Shown: one piece after another, positions 46,691 to 59,100 of the stretch
How the letters are laid out: each line of letters opens with the position of its first letter
Position numbering within the stretch: position 1 is the stretch's first letter
Origin: Lepisosteus oculatus
Lineage: Eukaryota; Chordata; Actinopteri; Semionotiformes; Lepisosteidae
Direction: 5' to 3'
Length of the DNA stretch: 64,000 bases
Assembly (NCBI RefSeq): GCF_040954835.1
Contig: NC_090712.1
Location: 6,829,284-6,893,283 of the forward strand
The notes under the pieces: model-generated
What the model saw: only the letters and a program-made list of their open reading frames with translations
What the model was told of the DNA's origin: nothing
Database searches by the model: none
Made by a program: the position numbers and the translations under genes

Positions 46691-49600
46691 ATTATAAACA
46701 CTCTAGTTCACCACTTAGTCACCAGTTACTGTTTTTTTTTTGCATTTCTGGCTTTTATCTAAAAAAACAGCCACAATGAGACATGTCATATTTTTCATTC
46801 AGTTGTTTATGACAGCCAAGAACATTACTGGTTATTAAAGTCAGAGTTATCCACTAAAGCGTACCTCAGAACTCAGAGCCACAAAATGCTTTGTTTCTTC
46901 TTTAAAGCACTACATGTATGCACATGAAAAGGAAATGCTTGGGTGAGGGTTCAAAGGTTTAAAAACTTTTGATTTTAAAAGTGATAAGGGCATTTTCTAA
47001 AAGCTTAAATTGATTCAAAGGAGAGGTTTAGCTTCTGAATGAGATTGATTCTTTGATGCTGTTTTGTTGTAGGATATTTTCCATGTCATGGCTCATTCTG
47101 ATTTATTACAAGACATTCTTACCATTACGCTATTTCTATATATTCAAAAAATTTAAGTAACTCACTGGCCCGTCCCCCCCAGGCATAAGAAATGAATCGG
47201 CTCAGTTTGCTCTCTTCCGCAGGACAAGACCGAGCTTGGATAATTCACTTTTCTGTTTCTCTTCTCTATCCCTGAATCAGGACCAGCCCATTATTCTGAC
47301 AGAACGCAATACAGCACTCACGAATCTTGTACAAGCTGCATGCAGCTTGAAATACAGATGATCCTGCCACCCAAGTAGGGTGGTAACTCAGCTACCGTGA
47401 GTTCAATTGAAAAAAAAAATAGTTCTTTCCTGCCACATGGCATGCTCATAAACATCTATTTGCTGGAAATGCAGGGCCATATTAAATAACATTTTGAGGA
47501 TGCATTCTTTGAGCATATTCTTACAAGAGCTCAGGCACAAAACCTGAGAATAGGCAAGGATGTTTGGTGGGAAAAAAAACTGTAACTACTGTAATTATTT
47601 AACTTTTCAGAAGAGCTCACACCCGTTTTAACCTTGTACTTATATATATATAAAAGTTAGATTAAAATAGTACAGTATCTGCAAATGATGGTGCTTTCAA
47701 ACACAAGTTCAGGAGAAAGCCAAATTCCTCATCTCACTTTCTCACTCTTCTACACCTAAATATCTGGTCTGCCAAGCACCTCTTTTGCACTTCTCTTTTA
47801 TAAAAGCTCATTGTGCAGCATCTTCACCCTTGCAGCAGCTCCCTGGCTCATTCCTCGTGAATTGATGGAGGGGGTCCTATCAGCCTCAGCCAGGCAGGCT
47901 CCGTCAAGTCAACTTTAATATAGTTCGTCTCTGTCGTATTCATTAGGCTTTCAGGAATTACTTAATGCTGAAAAAATATATACAGATTTTGCAGAACTTT
48001 TTCAATAAACTGAAGCACTCCATAAGAAGGATCCACATGAAAATCTAGCTATTAATAGGTACCAACCCCGGTTTAGAAATACTGTAACAATGAGGAAAAA
48101 AGATTTGGTCATTTATTCTGTAATAAATTAATGTTTTTTTTATATAAAAAGTGAACTTTCACAATTCCCCAAAGGATAAACAAGAAGCATATTTCATGGA
48201 AGTCTGTGAAGTACTGTATGAACACACCTGAAGATGAAACCGACCACAGGAGGGCATTCAGACAATAAGCATCTGCAGCCTAGCCCTGTTTCCAGCAGAC
48301 ATGAAAGCAGTGCCAGTCAGCATCTGCACCTTATGGATGAAGTGAAAAACAAGAAAAAAATGCATATGGCCAATATACAGCATTTCTGGCTGACTAAGGA
48401 GGAACAAGACATGATGAGTAGCTCATACAGTTTGTGCACCGATATTATCAAAGATACTTGATGTCCTGATGACCTGCTCACATAAGAAACTGAAACCACC
48501 TTTAAAAAGAGACTATGTTTTTTGTGGGACTCCCTCCTGTTTTAACCAGGCTAAAATTACGTTTGTCAGTGTGATGCAATAGAATTTAAAAAAGAAAAGG
48601 GTCTCATCAACATTTAACGACACAGGCCCGCCCAACACATCAAACTCAAACCTAACGCAACTTCAGTAGTTTAAAAAAATCTTCAAAAGAGCCCTATAGT
48701 GTTTAAAATATATTTGGTTTTTACCTGCAATGTGCAACCATTGTATTACCTGTAAATACTTTGCCAGCACCACAAATATGCAATTTTGGCCAGAGGCCAT
48801 CATGTTTGTCCAGCAATCTCCTTTAGAGCATCTCTTGTAGAAAACGCCCTGCCATTTAACCTGGTGAAACAATAGGACATGCCCTGTTTCTCTGAACACG
48901 TCAGAGCAGTGAGGACAGAAGATCTCTCCAAGTCGATAGTTGCCAACTGTATCTTCCCCACATCTGATCACACTGACCTTTGTCTGCATTCTTCCACAGG
49001 GGTTCAAAGACACTCATGTCAGAAGGACATCAGAATTATCCTAAATTACCAACATTCGGTTGACAGCTCCACCCAGTACTCACTGATTGATTAATTTCTT
49101 TCTAAATATCTCTGCTCTGCAGATTTCTGCTTAACACACTTGCCCTGGAATTCATTACCCAGATTATAATTTCTTCAGTCCCCACATTCTCTTCTCCCTA
49201 ACCACTCTCAGACTCTCTTTTGTACTCCTTAACCACACCTAGGCTCAAATTCCTACTCTTTTTCCTTTTCGGTATGGAATTAGCCTACACTTCCAGCCTG
49301 CATGTTGACATAACTCCCCACACCAACCTCTTTTAGAGTTTCGGATATAATTCCTTGCTTTATGTAACACTATATATCCTGAAGGATACCAGAGCACTCC
49401 TGTTCTTATTTATTTTTCAGCTTTTACACAATAACAAACTATAGGAACGTGACAAATACAGAGACATTAGATCTTATATGACGGCTTTTTGTTACGTTTA
49501 AGTAATTTATAGAACAACAGGACAAATATTTATTTCCCTGATTTACTAGCAAAAGGCACGTTTTCACCTTATGTACTTTCCTCCTTGCTCTGAAGGGGGT

Positions 49601-50242
49601 GCGCTTTCTTTAAAAAAACGTCAGAATATTTCAGGGATAATAACTCTTAGCTGAATAGTTAGCTTGGAACTCTTAGTTCAAGTTCGTACTCGTTCTCCAC
49701 GCTCTGACGAAGAGTAAATAATAAAATCTAATTTTACAAAGAAATAAAGTCATTTAAAACTTTTTGTTAAAAAGGTGTCATGGAACAAGCCCTTCTCCCG
49801 TATTACATACTGCGAAATAAGAATTTAATTCAAAAGCTTCACCTGCTATTTAAATCAGCATTGGAGATAAACGTTCATTGCAACTTTTAGTTGCATGACG
49901 AGTTACTTCGCTTCTTTTAAGAAATGAGGATCGAGTGAAGGGAAAATGCTCATCTGAAGTGTGACATACAGTACTCCCATTATTCAACTACTCAATATTT
50001 ATTTAAAATCGGCAATAAAATATGATTTTTTAAAAACGGCGCAAAGTACAGGAAAAAAAATCAATGCTTGCAATTATATATGACAAACACTGCACTACTG
50101 CAACAGACATCACAGCGATTACACCAGTTTGAAAAAGAGTCAAGTGCAAACTTCAGAAAAACTAATGCACAGTAAAATGCGTGTCTCTAGCTACAATAGA
50201 CACGAAGAGCTATGTGGGGGGGAAAGGTAATGTGACACTTAC

Positions 50243-50560
50243 GATTTGGGGGCTGAAATGTTGTTTTCTGTCCTGTCTTGACACTGAACAATTTTTTTTT
50301 CTGCAAGTACCAAATCCCCTTGGCTCAAAAAACTCCCAGTACCATTATTGTAAATCCGAGTGTAAAGAAGCGCTGTGCCGTCCTCTCTCCCTCATCCCTT
50401 GCGAGGCACTACCTCACAGCTCGCAGTGAGTCGCGGGGCCGCACACATGGCCGTGGGCTGGGATGTTAACGAAGCAACTCCTCCTACCTGTCCCACCCTT
50501 TCACGTGGAGATCCCGATTTAAAAAAAAAAAAGTTCAAAGCCTGCCAGATCGAGGTTTCG
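50243..50560 (-). promoter_or_regulatory. VIT: Candidate VIT first (non-coding) exon and promoter
   Basis: On the minus strand a strong donor (GTAAGTG) lies at 50242. It is preceded by about 200 bases that become GC- and CpG-richer (GCGGCCCCGCGACTCAC) and by a CACGTG E-box at 50502-50507. This would supply the 5' exon needed by the acceptor at 43073. No TATA box is obvious and the transcription start cannot be placed. Confidence 0.4.
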
Positions 50561-50729
50561 ACGCCTTGGAAACTTTGGCTTCGGGGTGCGATATGTGAAA
50601 AGTTTAGAAAGCTCTGTACCGGAGAAGGAAGCAAGCTGCTGCATTACAGTTTCGATATCTCTGTCAGTATCTTGATCATTTAATACAATATACTGTGTAT
50701 CTATCCCAAGCAAAAGCGTCTTGAGGTTT

Positions 50730-52110
50730 GTTTATTGGTTAATAATGGTAACCTTTGTTTTGTTTTGTACAGATTTTTCATCATAATCTCAAGGCACTTT
50801 ACAAAGAAAAAAAGCAAAAGCAAACCTAGTAGAAACATGAATACACAATTCAATACAAAACCTGTTCACGTATTAGAGTAAGTTTTAACACAAGGTTGAC
50901 TGGTTTAAAAGGCCCAGTCTGTGCTGGGAGATTCTTCCACAGCCTTGGAGCACCACAGCAGAAAGCCCAGTCTCCCAGGGATCAGAGCCGAGATTTTGAG
51001 ATCCAAAAGTAGGATGGAGTCGAGAATACATATACTGTGCAGTTGTCAAGGAAAATAACAGTTCACGAATGTAGTCAGTACCCAAACAGTGCAGGTCCTT
51101 AAAGGTAAATCTGCAGTAGCTTTAATTTTATTTTGAAATAGGTTTTATTCTGAGATGTGGAAATGATTTTTTTTCTTCAGTGAGGATCTGATTATTATTC
51201 TGAAGATAGTATGACTTAAGAACGGGTTTGGATACACCAGAAATCACTAATTAACCCTGAAAAAGACACGTGCCTGCATTATCTTCTCTACATGAGATCG
51301 GGAGAAACATCAAGAGACACAAGCAAAGTTACCAAAATAAAAAAAAATACAGTACCTTCATAACGTTTGGAACTTGAGCTTCAGATGTAAGATTCAGATC
51401 TTGGCTAAACCAAAATTCCTGCTCTGAGTGCTTGGATTGATTCCAGCATCAACAATAATCAAACTAATGTTGACACAGTTGTGGAGCTTATGAGGAGAGT
51501 CAATCAGTGAAGCTTCAGCATGGCTTCAGTCTTATTAGAGTTCAAATGTAAAAGCATCTGTTACAGTACATCCATTTTGTAACATTATCTATGGAGTGTG
51601 ACAAAACAATGTTTGCCTACTGTACAGTTTTGTGCAAAAACAATTTTTGAATATGAAATTTATGAAAACTGATACTATACCTGCTCCAATGCTAACATAT
51701 TGTATATAACATGAATAACAATGGGACCAAGAACAGACCGCTGTGGGACACCAGATTTTAACAATTTTGTTGAGAAAGATAAAAGCACAATTAGAGCAAA
51801 TAGTTTTCTGTCACTTACTGTGGGTAAGTTTTAAATCAAGACAAATCAGTTGCAGTAATACCAAAAGCCCTCTCTAATCTATTGTGCAAGATAGTTTGAT
51901 TAATAGTATTAAAGCCTCCTTTCAAGACAAGTATGACAAAAGGGATTAAAGGCAGAGTTAACAGCCATCAGTAAATCATAAATATCTGTTACCAGAGCTG
52001 TATCTTGATAATGATCATGACAACAGTATAGATATTTCCAAATCTTAAACAAATCAAGACAGGAGGCACATATAATGGGTTTTACTTTAGTGATTATCTC
52101 AGACATCTAA
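50730..52110 (-). repeat. Old dispersed repeat relic
   Basis: Scattered blocks recall a repeat common in fish: 'caaggcactttacaaag' at the start, 'gattcttccacagccttgga' and 'ccctctctaatctatt' inside, and 'gaccgctgtgggacaccag' near 51740. Strongly decayed, with no intact frame. The family name, limits and strand are uncertain. Confidence 0.45.
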
Positions 52111-55100
52111 TGCATTATTGCATGCATTAATCTCAAAAGCATATAAACCATGTTCATACGTGGAATCATAAGGTACAATCTGCATTCTTGACGGCTCTTC
52201 ATCTGAAAGTCTTGATTGTTAGAGTGTGCTTAAGTAAAATGTGCTGCACCTTGCAGAACTATTGAAATAATGTTAAGGTACTCCTCCCTTTGCTACAACA
52301 AAAAACAAAGACAAATTAAGCAAAGAAACACAAGGAAATTGCAAACTACCCACAATATTAAACATTCTCTCCCTTCCTAAGATTTTGCAAATACTGTAGA
52401 TCCTCTTTGAACAGGTTTGACAGCAAATTTACAGAAGAACAACCAATTTTCACTTACCCCTCTGCAGAACAGTTTAACAAGTATGGCTCACATATCACAC
52501 AGTATCATGTGTGAGTGTGACATGCACAGTTCTTCTTACCCCTGCCAAGATTCGAACCCAGTTGCGTGCAAGCTCCAAGCACACACAGCAGTACTCCTGA
52601 GACAGTGGATAACTTCTGCCAGGCCAGAAGACTGTCTAGATTTCAGAGGAGGGTAATGTCACTTCTGTAACTCTCTCAGTGCACTGCTCCCTGTTCCATA
52701 AGCACTGATCATGACCTGGAACAAACCTTCCCTGATATTAGGGAAATGCCCTGGATTTGACTCACTGGTAAACAAGAAGTCTTTATACTCCAAGAAAAAT
52801 ACTTTCCATGAGGGAGTAATGTCCGTGAACTTGCAACAACATAGGCAGCCACCTCTGTATTTTCCACTGGCATCTCTTAACTGAATTGTTGACTTTTGTA
52901 GATCTGAGTCCAAATGTCCCACTGCTGGTCAGCAAAGAGCTCTGTTTATTAGCCCTGAGTTCAAAGAGTGTTGCATGTGTTTACAAGTATTCAGAACATT
53001 CTTTATTTTGACAACACTTCTTAGCAATTCCGTACAACAAAACAACAAAACAAAATCAAATTCAGTACCCGATGTGAGGAGTGAATAGCAATCACTATGG
53101 GGTTTTGCATGGAGATCCTTTGGAAGCACTCTGAAAGCAAAGACCGTACTGTGGGTAAAACATGTTGGAATTAAAACATGTCATTTATCTCCCTTCACGG
53201 CTTTTGTCAGAGCAGGGCTGCAGGAAACCGAGTGACTTACAAGGATTTGCAGAAAAAACCTGCTAAGTGCTGAAATGAGACAAACAGAGACGGTCATGTG
53301 AGAGATTAAAAGAAGGTAGAAGTGTCTGGAGCAGGATGTGAGTGTGTTAGATCTTACTGACATTTTGTTTCAATAGTCTTTATTGCAACAATAAAAGCTC
53401 ATTGCACCTTGATTATGGCCTTGGCTTGTATATAATTACCCATTGCAGGACTTCAGAGTGTATTGTCACACCTCCAGTAATTCTCCCATACCTCCATTTG
53501 TGGTTAAATACAGGCAGCTCTTCTCTCTGTTTTCCCTACCTGTCAGTCAACAGGCCCGTGGATGAACAATTCTGCAGGAAACATACCCCAGGCCATTGAG
53601 AAGGTATGGATAACAAAACTCTAATTTTAAGCATCTAGTGTCTTTTAAGAGCAACACTTTTTGGACTGGCTTTACAGCAAAAATCCAGTCTGGGTTCTTT
53701 GATGTACTAAAACAATGTGGTGGCTTATATATGCCTGTCTTCAAACTCTATAAAGTACAGTATATATTTATAACTAGGGACTATACAGTACTTGTTATAT
53801 CTATAACAAGGTCTTTTTTACATGGCCAATAAAGCCAAGGTCAACAAGGCACTTTTAGGATAGGGAGTGAGATCTCAAGGCTAAAGCAGAATAAATCTCC
53901 TATTTCTTTTTGGTCTCTCTTGCCTTTATAGAGTTTTCATTGACTGACCTCTTGCAGTCTGCAGGTACACCAGCAGACTCTCAGAGAACAGTTACAGAGC
54001 AGCCTTGATCTGATGCCTCTCAGATTGTGTAGGATTTATCCCACACTAGTTAGAATCGCAGAGAAACAAGGCCAAAAACTAAAACGCATCAGTCTATATG
54101 CCTAGTCATTATTATTTTTTTGATGTAACAAAAATGCAACACTGTATAATTTTGTAGTTGAAGAATGTAGGAGTGTATACTCCAAATGTGTTCTCAAGTC
54201 TAAGAAATTATTATTTCAGCTGACAGTCTTTCACAGACGCTATGGAAGAAATAGCTCCATGTAAATGTATGATGTTATTTTCATCACGTTGCTGGATTAC
54301 TGATTCATTACATTACTATCTTTAAGTCAAGCACAGATTGTAATAACCTCTTGTACTCTGAGCTTGATTGTTTTTCAGAAAGCGGACACTCATTCCTGCT
54401 TTCTGTGGCTTTTGTGGCAAGAAGAAGTGGTAAGTTTTCACTCATTCTTGCACCAACTATTCAGTGCATTTTGTGTTTAGTTGGACATGCTGAGCTTTAA
54501 CCAGATATGATGAGTTTATTTCTTCAGGGATATTACTAATTGCTTGTTTTTTTCCACTGAGCAAACAGCAAGAGTGGAGAGCAGTATCACAAGGTTTCCC
54601 TTGCAGACACACCACCCCTTTAAAACCCAGCGTTCATCGTTAATATTAGGTTAGCCACAATCTGGACTGGCCCATAATATCTGTGCGGGACAAGTGACTA
54701 ACAGATGAACTGGGACTTGTGTGGAAGCCTAGAAATTTATTTTGGCAACAACCAAGTCAGCCAGCAAAAAAAGTGAGAAAGAATCCATATTAGATGCTGA
54801 TATTAATGTATGCTTGGTGGTAAGAAGTAACCACTGATTCTATCAACATGTTCAGCTTATCCACAATCTAATGGCAAAGAAACACATCAAAGCAAATAAG
54901 ATTTAGTATCAGAACACACTGTATTTCTCTAAGCAATTTACAAAGCAACTGGTAGAACACAAAACCTTAGACTCTGCCGTCTAACAGGGATACAGATATG
55001 ATGCATAAAATTAATTGTGATCTTCACACAAAGGTGTTTATGTGACTCATTCTTTCTGGCTTTTGTTTACTGAATAACATTAAAGGTAAAGCTGTTGACC

Positions 55101-55699
55101 TTTATAGTTTCCTAATGGCAAAATATACTCACATTGTAGCCCCCCATTGCACCCACAAAAGAATGATAGACTTAAGAAGCAGATATTAAAAAGTAAAAAA
55201 TCTGTGAAGGGTTACAAAACCTTAACACCTTTTAACTCCTTTAATGAGAAACCATCATAACAAAACATTTTGCTAGATTTTAATAGATCTGGCACAGTTG
55301 ACCATTATAGAGACGCACAGAGCCTTGCCTTATTAAAATAAGTAATCCTCCAAAGAACTAGAACCATCCAACATGAGCTCCAACTAAATGGTAGAGGTAG
55401 CAGCCTTTGTCTGCATCAAGCCAGTCTGTGAGAAGTTGCCATGTCTGTTGTGCTCGTGTTGTTGTCTGTTTTAAGATTTGCATCTCCCACGATTCAATCT
55501 CCTTGGCGTTGGGCGCACGTAAGCCTCTGATCATTGCCCTGGGCAATGTGAGGAAAAAGAGAGGAAAGCAAACCAACAAAAAAAAAACATAACGTGCAAA
55601 CCACATTACCATTCAACATCACTGCACATATATTCCCCAGAATGAAAAATAACCCTGTAACCACTTGGGGAAAAAAATGACAACACGAGAGTCCAGTTT
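52111..55699. other. Intergenic between VIT and opsin 3' end
   Basis: AT-rich, no supported exon. A box-B-like word (GGTTCGAATC, minus strand near 52550) hints at a decayed tRNA-derived SINE. The part next to 55700 is probably opsin 3' UTR; a minus-strand AATAAA lies at 54741-54736. Confidence 0.5.
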
Positions 55700-56143
55700 T
55701 TAGAGTCTGTCGCTTTCGAATTCGGGGGTCTCCGACTCCAGGGGCAGGGGAATGAAGAAGACCTGTTGGTTCTCGGGGGGAGGGGTGTTGGAGGGGCTCC
55801 CAACGCCGGAGTCCGGGCTGGGAGAAGGCTTGACCTCCTCCCCGGGCTGGGGCTCCTTGCTGGGCTGCTGGGCCTCCGCCCTGGGCTTCAGGTGCTTGAA
55901 GCGCCGGAGCCTGACGCTGTCCTTGCCCCCCCTGGCGCAGGGCAGCAGCACCCTCACATCCTTGCGGAACTTGGAGCTCATGCCGAAGTAGATGAGGGGG
56001 TTGTAGAAGCTGGCAGACTTGGCGAAGAGCCGGGTGAAAATGCTGGTGATGTTGGGGACGTAGAAACCCCAGGCCGACCACATGGAGACCACGGCGTAGG
56101 GTGACCAGGCCACGATGAAGGCTGTGCAGATCACGACGGACAC
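55700..56143 (-). CDS. Opsin last exon (TM6, TM7, C-tail)
   Basis: Acceptor CTCCTGTTCCAG, phase 0. Encodes VSVVICTAFIVAWSPYAVVS (TM6), LFAKSASFYNPLIYFGM (TM7 with retinal Lys), SSKFRKDVRVLLPC (helix 8; the Cys is a possible palmitoylation site) and an about 70-residue tail rich in Pro, Glu and Ser ending FESDRL and a stop. The tail is GC-rich and has an odd hydrophobic VFFIPLPL patch. Confidence 0.95.
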   Translation of the reverse strand: MSVVICTAFIVAWSPYAVVSMWSAWGFYVPNITSIFTRLFAKSASFYNPLIYFGMSSKFRKDVRVLLPCARGGKDSVRLRRFKHLKPRAEAQQPSKEPQPGEEVKPSPSPDSGVGSPSNTPPPENQQVFFIPLPLESETPEFESDRL

Positions 56144-59100
56144 CTGGAACAGGAGGGTTTGTGTTACCTTGGGGTTTTTTAAGGTGGTGGAGAAAGCAAC
56201 AGACCTCATTAACAATGCTCTCTATTACCTTAGTATCCCTGTAAAGCAATACAAAGAATAAAAGTCATACTTTAAGACAAACTGAAGTTTACGCTCCATT
56301 GATTAGGTGCCATAAATGGCAGATTTATCCCTCAAGGGCTTTAGCAAAGCATTGTGCCTTAATGAGTTTTTAAACCACAGACCACTGGCTAATGTACAGC
56401 AAGCTTCTGTTTCTGAATTATCCTTCTAATACCTTTCCAAACAGTTGTATCATACTTCAGTTATCAGTTCAATGCTCACTTACCACTTTTCAAGTGAAGT
56501 AAGTTCATTATTTATTGCTCTTCTACTGAGCAGAATACCACATTTGCCAAGCCTTGGTTTTTAATTAATTACAGGTTTTGGAGTTCCGAGTCATAAATCA
56601 CTGAAATGATAGGCTTTGCTGTTGGATATTCCTTAAAGTGTGTACAGTGGTACACTGGTTCAGACTTCTTACAAACTCCTGCAGTTCCTTACTCCAGTGG
56701 GAGTCAATGTATCATCCTGGAGTCCTTCAAAGAAAGATGCACAGCCATGTTGCATGTATTATACTTCCAAGCTAATAAATAAAAATGATCCCTTGTTTAA
56801 AAACACAGACTCCATTCTTTTTCAAAAACACAAACCAGAGGCCATACTGCAAATGGAAACCAAATAGAAGTATATTAAAACCAACAACAGGAGGCCCTTC
56901 TTTACCCAAAGGTTCGGATAAATGTACAGTAGGTGTATGAAACAAGCTACTCAGCCACATCGTTGAAGCTGATAACCTGGGTCCCTTCAAGAAACAGCTG
57001 GTTGATATATAAAAATAATTCCTTTTTTCTGGACACTCCACTTAAAGCGCTTTACAGGTAATGGGGATCCCCTCCACCACCACCAGTGTGCAGCCATAGT
57101 GCACCGTTACACTCCCCACACACCAGCTATCAGTGGGGAGAGGAGCAGAGTCATGAAGCCAGTTACAGGTGGCTGCATTATTAGGAGGCCTTGATCAGCC
57201 TTGACACCTCTGAGGCTGGGTGGGGAGAGGGCCAGTGTGTCAGAATCGTATTGTCCTCTGGCTCTGCCCCCGGGCTGCTCGTTGAGCACTCACCCTGGTC
57301 ACATCCCTCTCCATCCTCCTCTGCCTGTCCGTCAGGTCCCCGTCTGCCCCCAGGGCATGGCTGCTCTTCACGGTCCGGATGATGGACACGTAGGAGAAGA
57401 TCATCACCAGCACAGGCAGGAAGAAGCAGAAGATTAGAATGGACACGATGTAGGATTTGTAAATGGTGGAGTAGTTGGCTTTGGCCCAGTCAATCTCACA
57501 GGTACCATATCCTCGGTCTGATGAGACAGAAAAAAAAACATGGAAGGTTTAGCGCGCTTTCTTTTTAAAGAGTGAAAAAAGCAAGGTGGTAATGTTCTGT
57601 TAGTGTAAAAATAAGAATTTTGTGTAACTGGTTTGCAGGTTTGCTAGATGTGATGGATTTTCTTTGTGGGAGAATGGAGTCATCTAGCATGTCTGCTTCA
57701 AAGCATAAATATTGAACACTGAAAGCTGAATCATACTTAGACATTCGAAGTGAATTTTAAAATGGAAGCATTAGTGGTTACTATGTGTCTTTCAGTATCA
57801 AGTAAAAAAAGGCAAACATTGAAACTGAGCAGCGTTTTAAAGGTACATAATGGAAATACATGGATATCAAAATGATGGAACAATGCAAAATGACTCTGTG
57901 TCGATCAGAGTTAATTCACAGCTGTATTCTCTGACCTGTGTAGCTGCCCCAGCCCAGGAGAGGGGCTCCAGACCAGAAGAGAGCTGCAGCCCAGATCAGC
58001 ACTAACGACACGGTGATGGTGTGGTTGCAGATGCAGGGAGCTGCAGAAAGAATTTAAAAACATGCAGAAATAAGTGCATTAACAATGAGAAGACTCTAGA
58101 CACTCATTCACCTTGTCATTACCCCCCTGTAATCCCAACAGGTGCAGGAAACCAATACAAATGGTCCTATCACAGCCCATGTACTGTATGTATTGTTATT
58201 ATCATGGTGTGCACCCCAGATGTGCACTTACAGATTTCTGCAGCATAATTAAAATTAAATATATTAAAATAAAAATGTACAACAGGCAGGTCCCTCTAAA
58301 AATGATGAAAAATGCAGTTATTATTTCTACAGACCCAGACAATTCTCTGATAAGCATTTTTAGTCACATTTCTACTTTACTTAAAATTCTAAAGGAATTC
58401 TTTCCAGATTAAATGTTTGGCTTGTAATTCTTCTCACTGAATGTGAAAGGGGACATAGAGGCACATTCCTTTAGGGCTTATGAATGTCAGATTGTGACAT
58501 TTTATAAATAATTAATACTTTTCTCTGAAGGAGGAAGGAGGAGCGCCCTGTTAGTGAGTGAAAAGACCTTTTGTTGAAAAAATTCACACAATCATGAACT
58601 TAGTAAAATCATTTGCACTTATACTCTTGTTTAGACACACTTATTAGTGGATGTACGGTATTAGTGACAGTTGATTTGCAGTGTTGGGAATGAAAGTACA
58701 ATAAAAAGAATTTGCACAAAAGAGCACAACATTTGAATTTCTTTACAGTTTTTAAATCAAGTATGTATTTTTTTCTCTGTCACATGGCACCATAACTGTA
58801 CTGTTTGAGCTACAGCACGTACATGCACCTAACATCTCCTTTTTCATGTCTTACAACAGCAATATATACTGTAGCGTGTGCAAAGAGCATAGAATTTATC
58901 TAAACACTCGCACAGCACTAGTACAGGTGACTGGTTTTCATTTTATAAGTGGAATTCACTATGTATTCATGGACTGTATTGCCCTTGCTTCTTTCTTCAT
59001 ATCCTGTAACAAGGTTTCCATGAAAAATGTTAAAGGAGCTGAGACATCAAGCACAGTTCTTCTCAACAGCACGAAAATATTTTTTCAGATGGCAGCACAT

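Larger units (their letters stand above)
43073..50242. other. Probable VIT 5' intron or intergenic
   Basis: About 7 kb of AT-rich sequence with no supported coding exon. It holds two LINE 3' tails (about 45.08-45.47 and 46.50-46.69 kb) and triplet repeats. Open frames here are short and look random. Confidence 0.55.

Noticed and set aside
52540..52640. A tRNA gene on the minus strand (box-B-like GGTTCGAATC)
   Set aside because: No matching box A and no cloverleaf could be drawn; at most a decayed tRNA-derived SINE.
55494..56249. A 251-codon minus-strand open frame overlapping the opsin last exon
   Set aside because: It is a shifted-frame shadow of the GC-rich opsin exon; the frame ending at 55700 carries the opsin signature.
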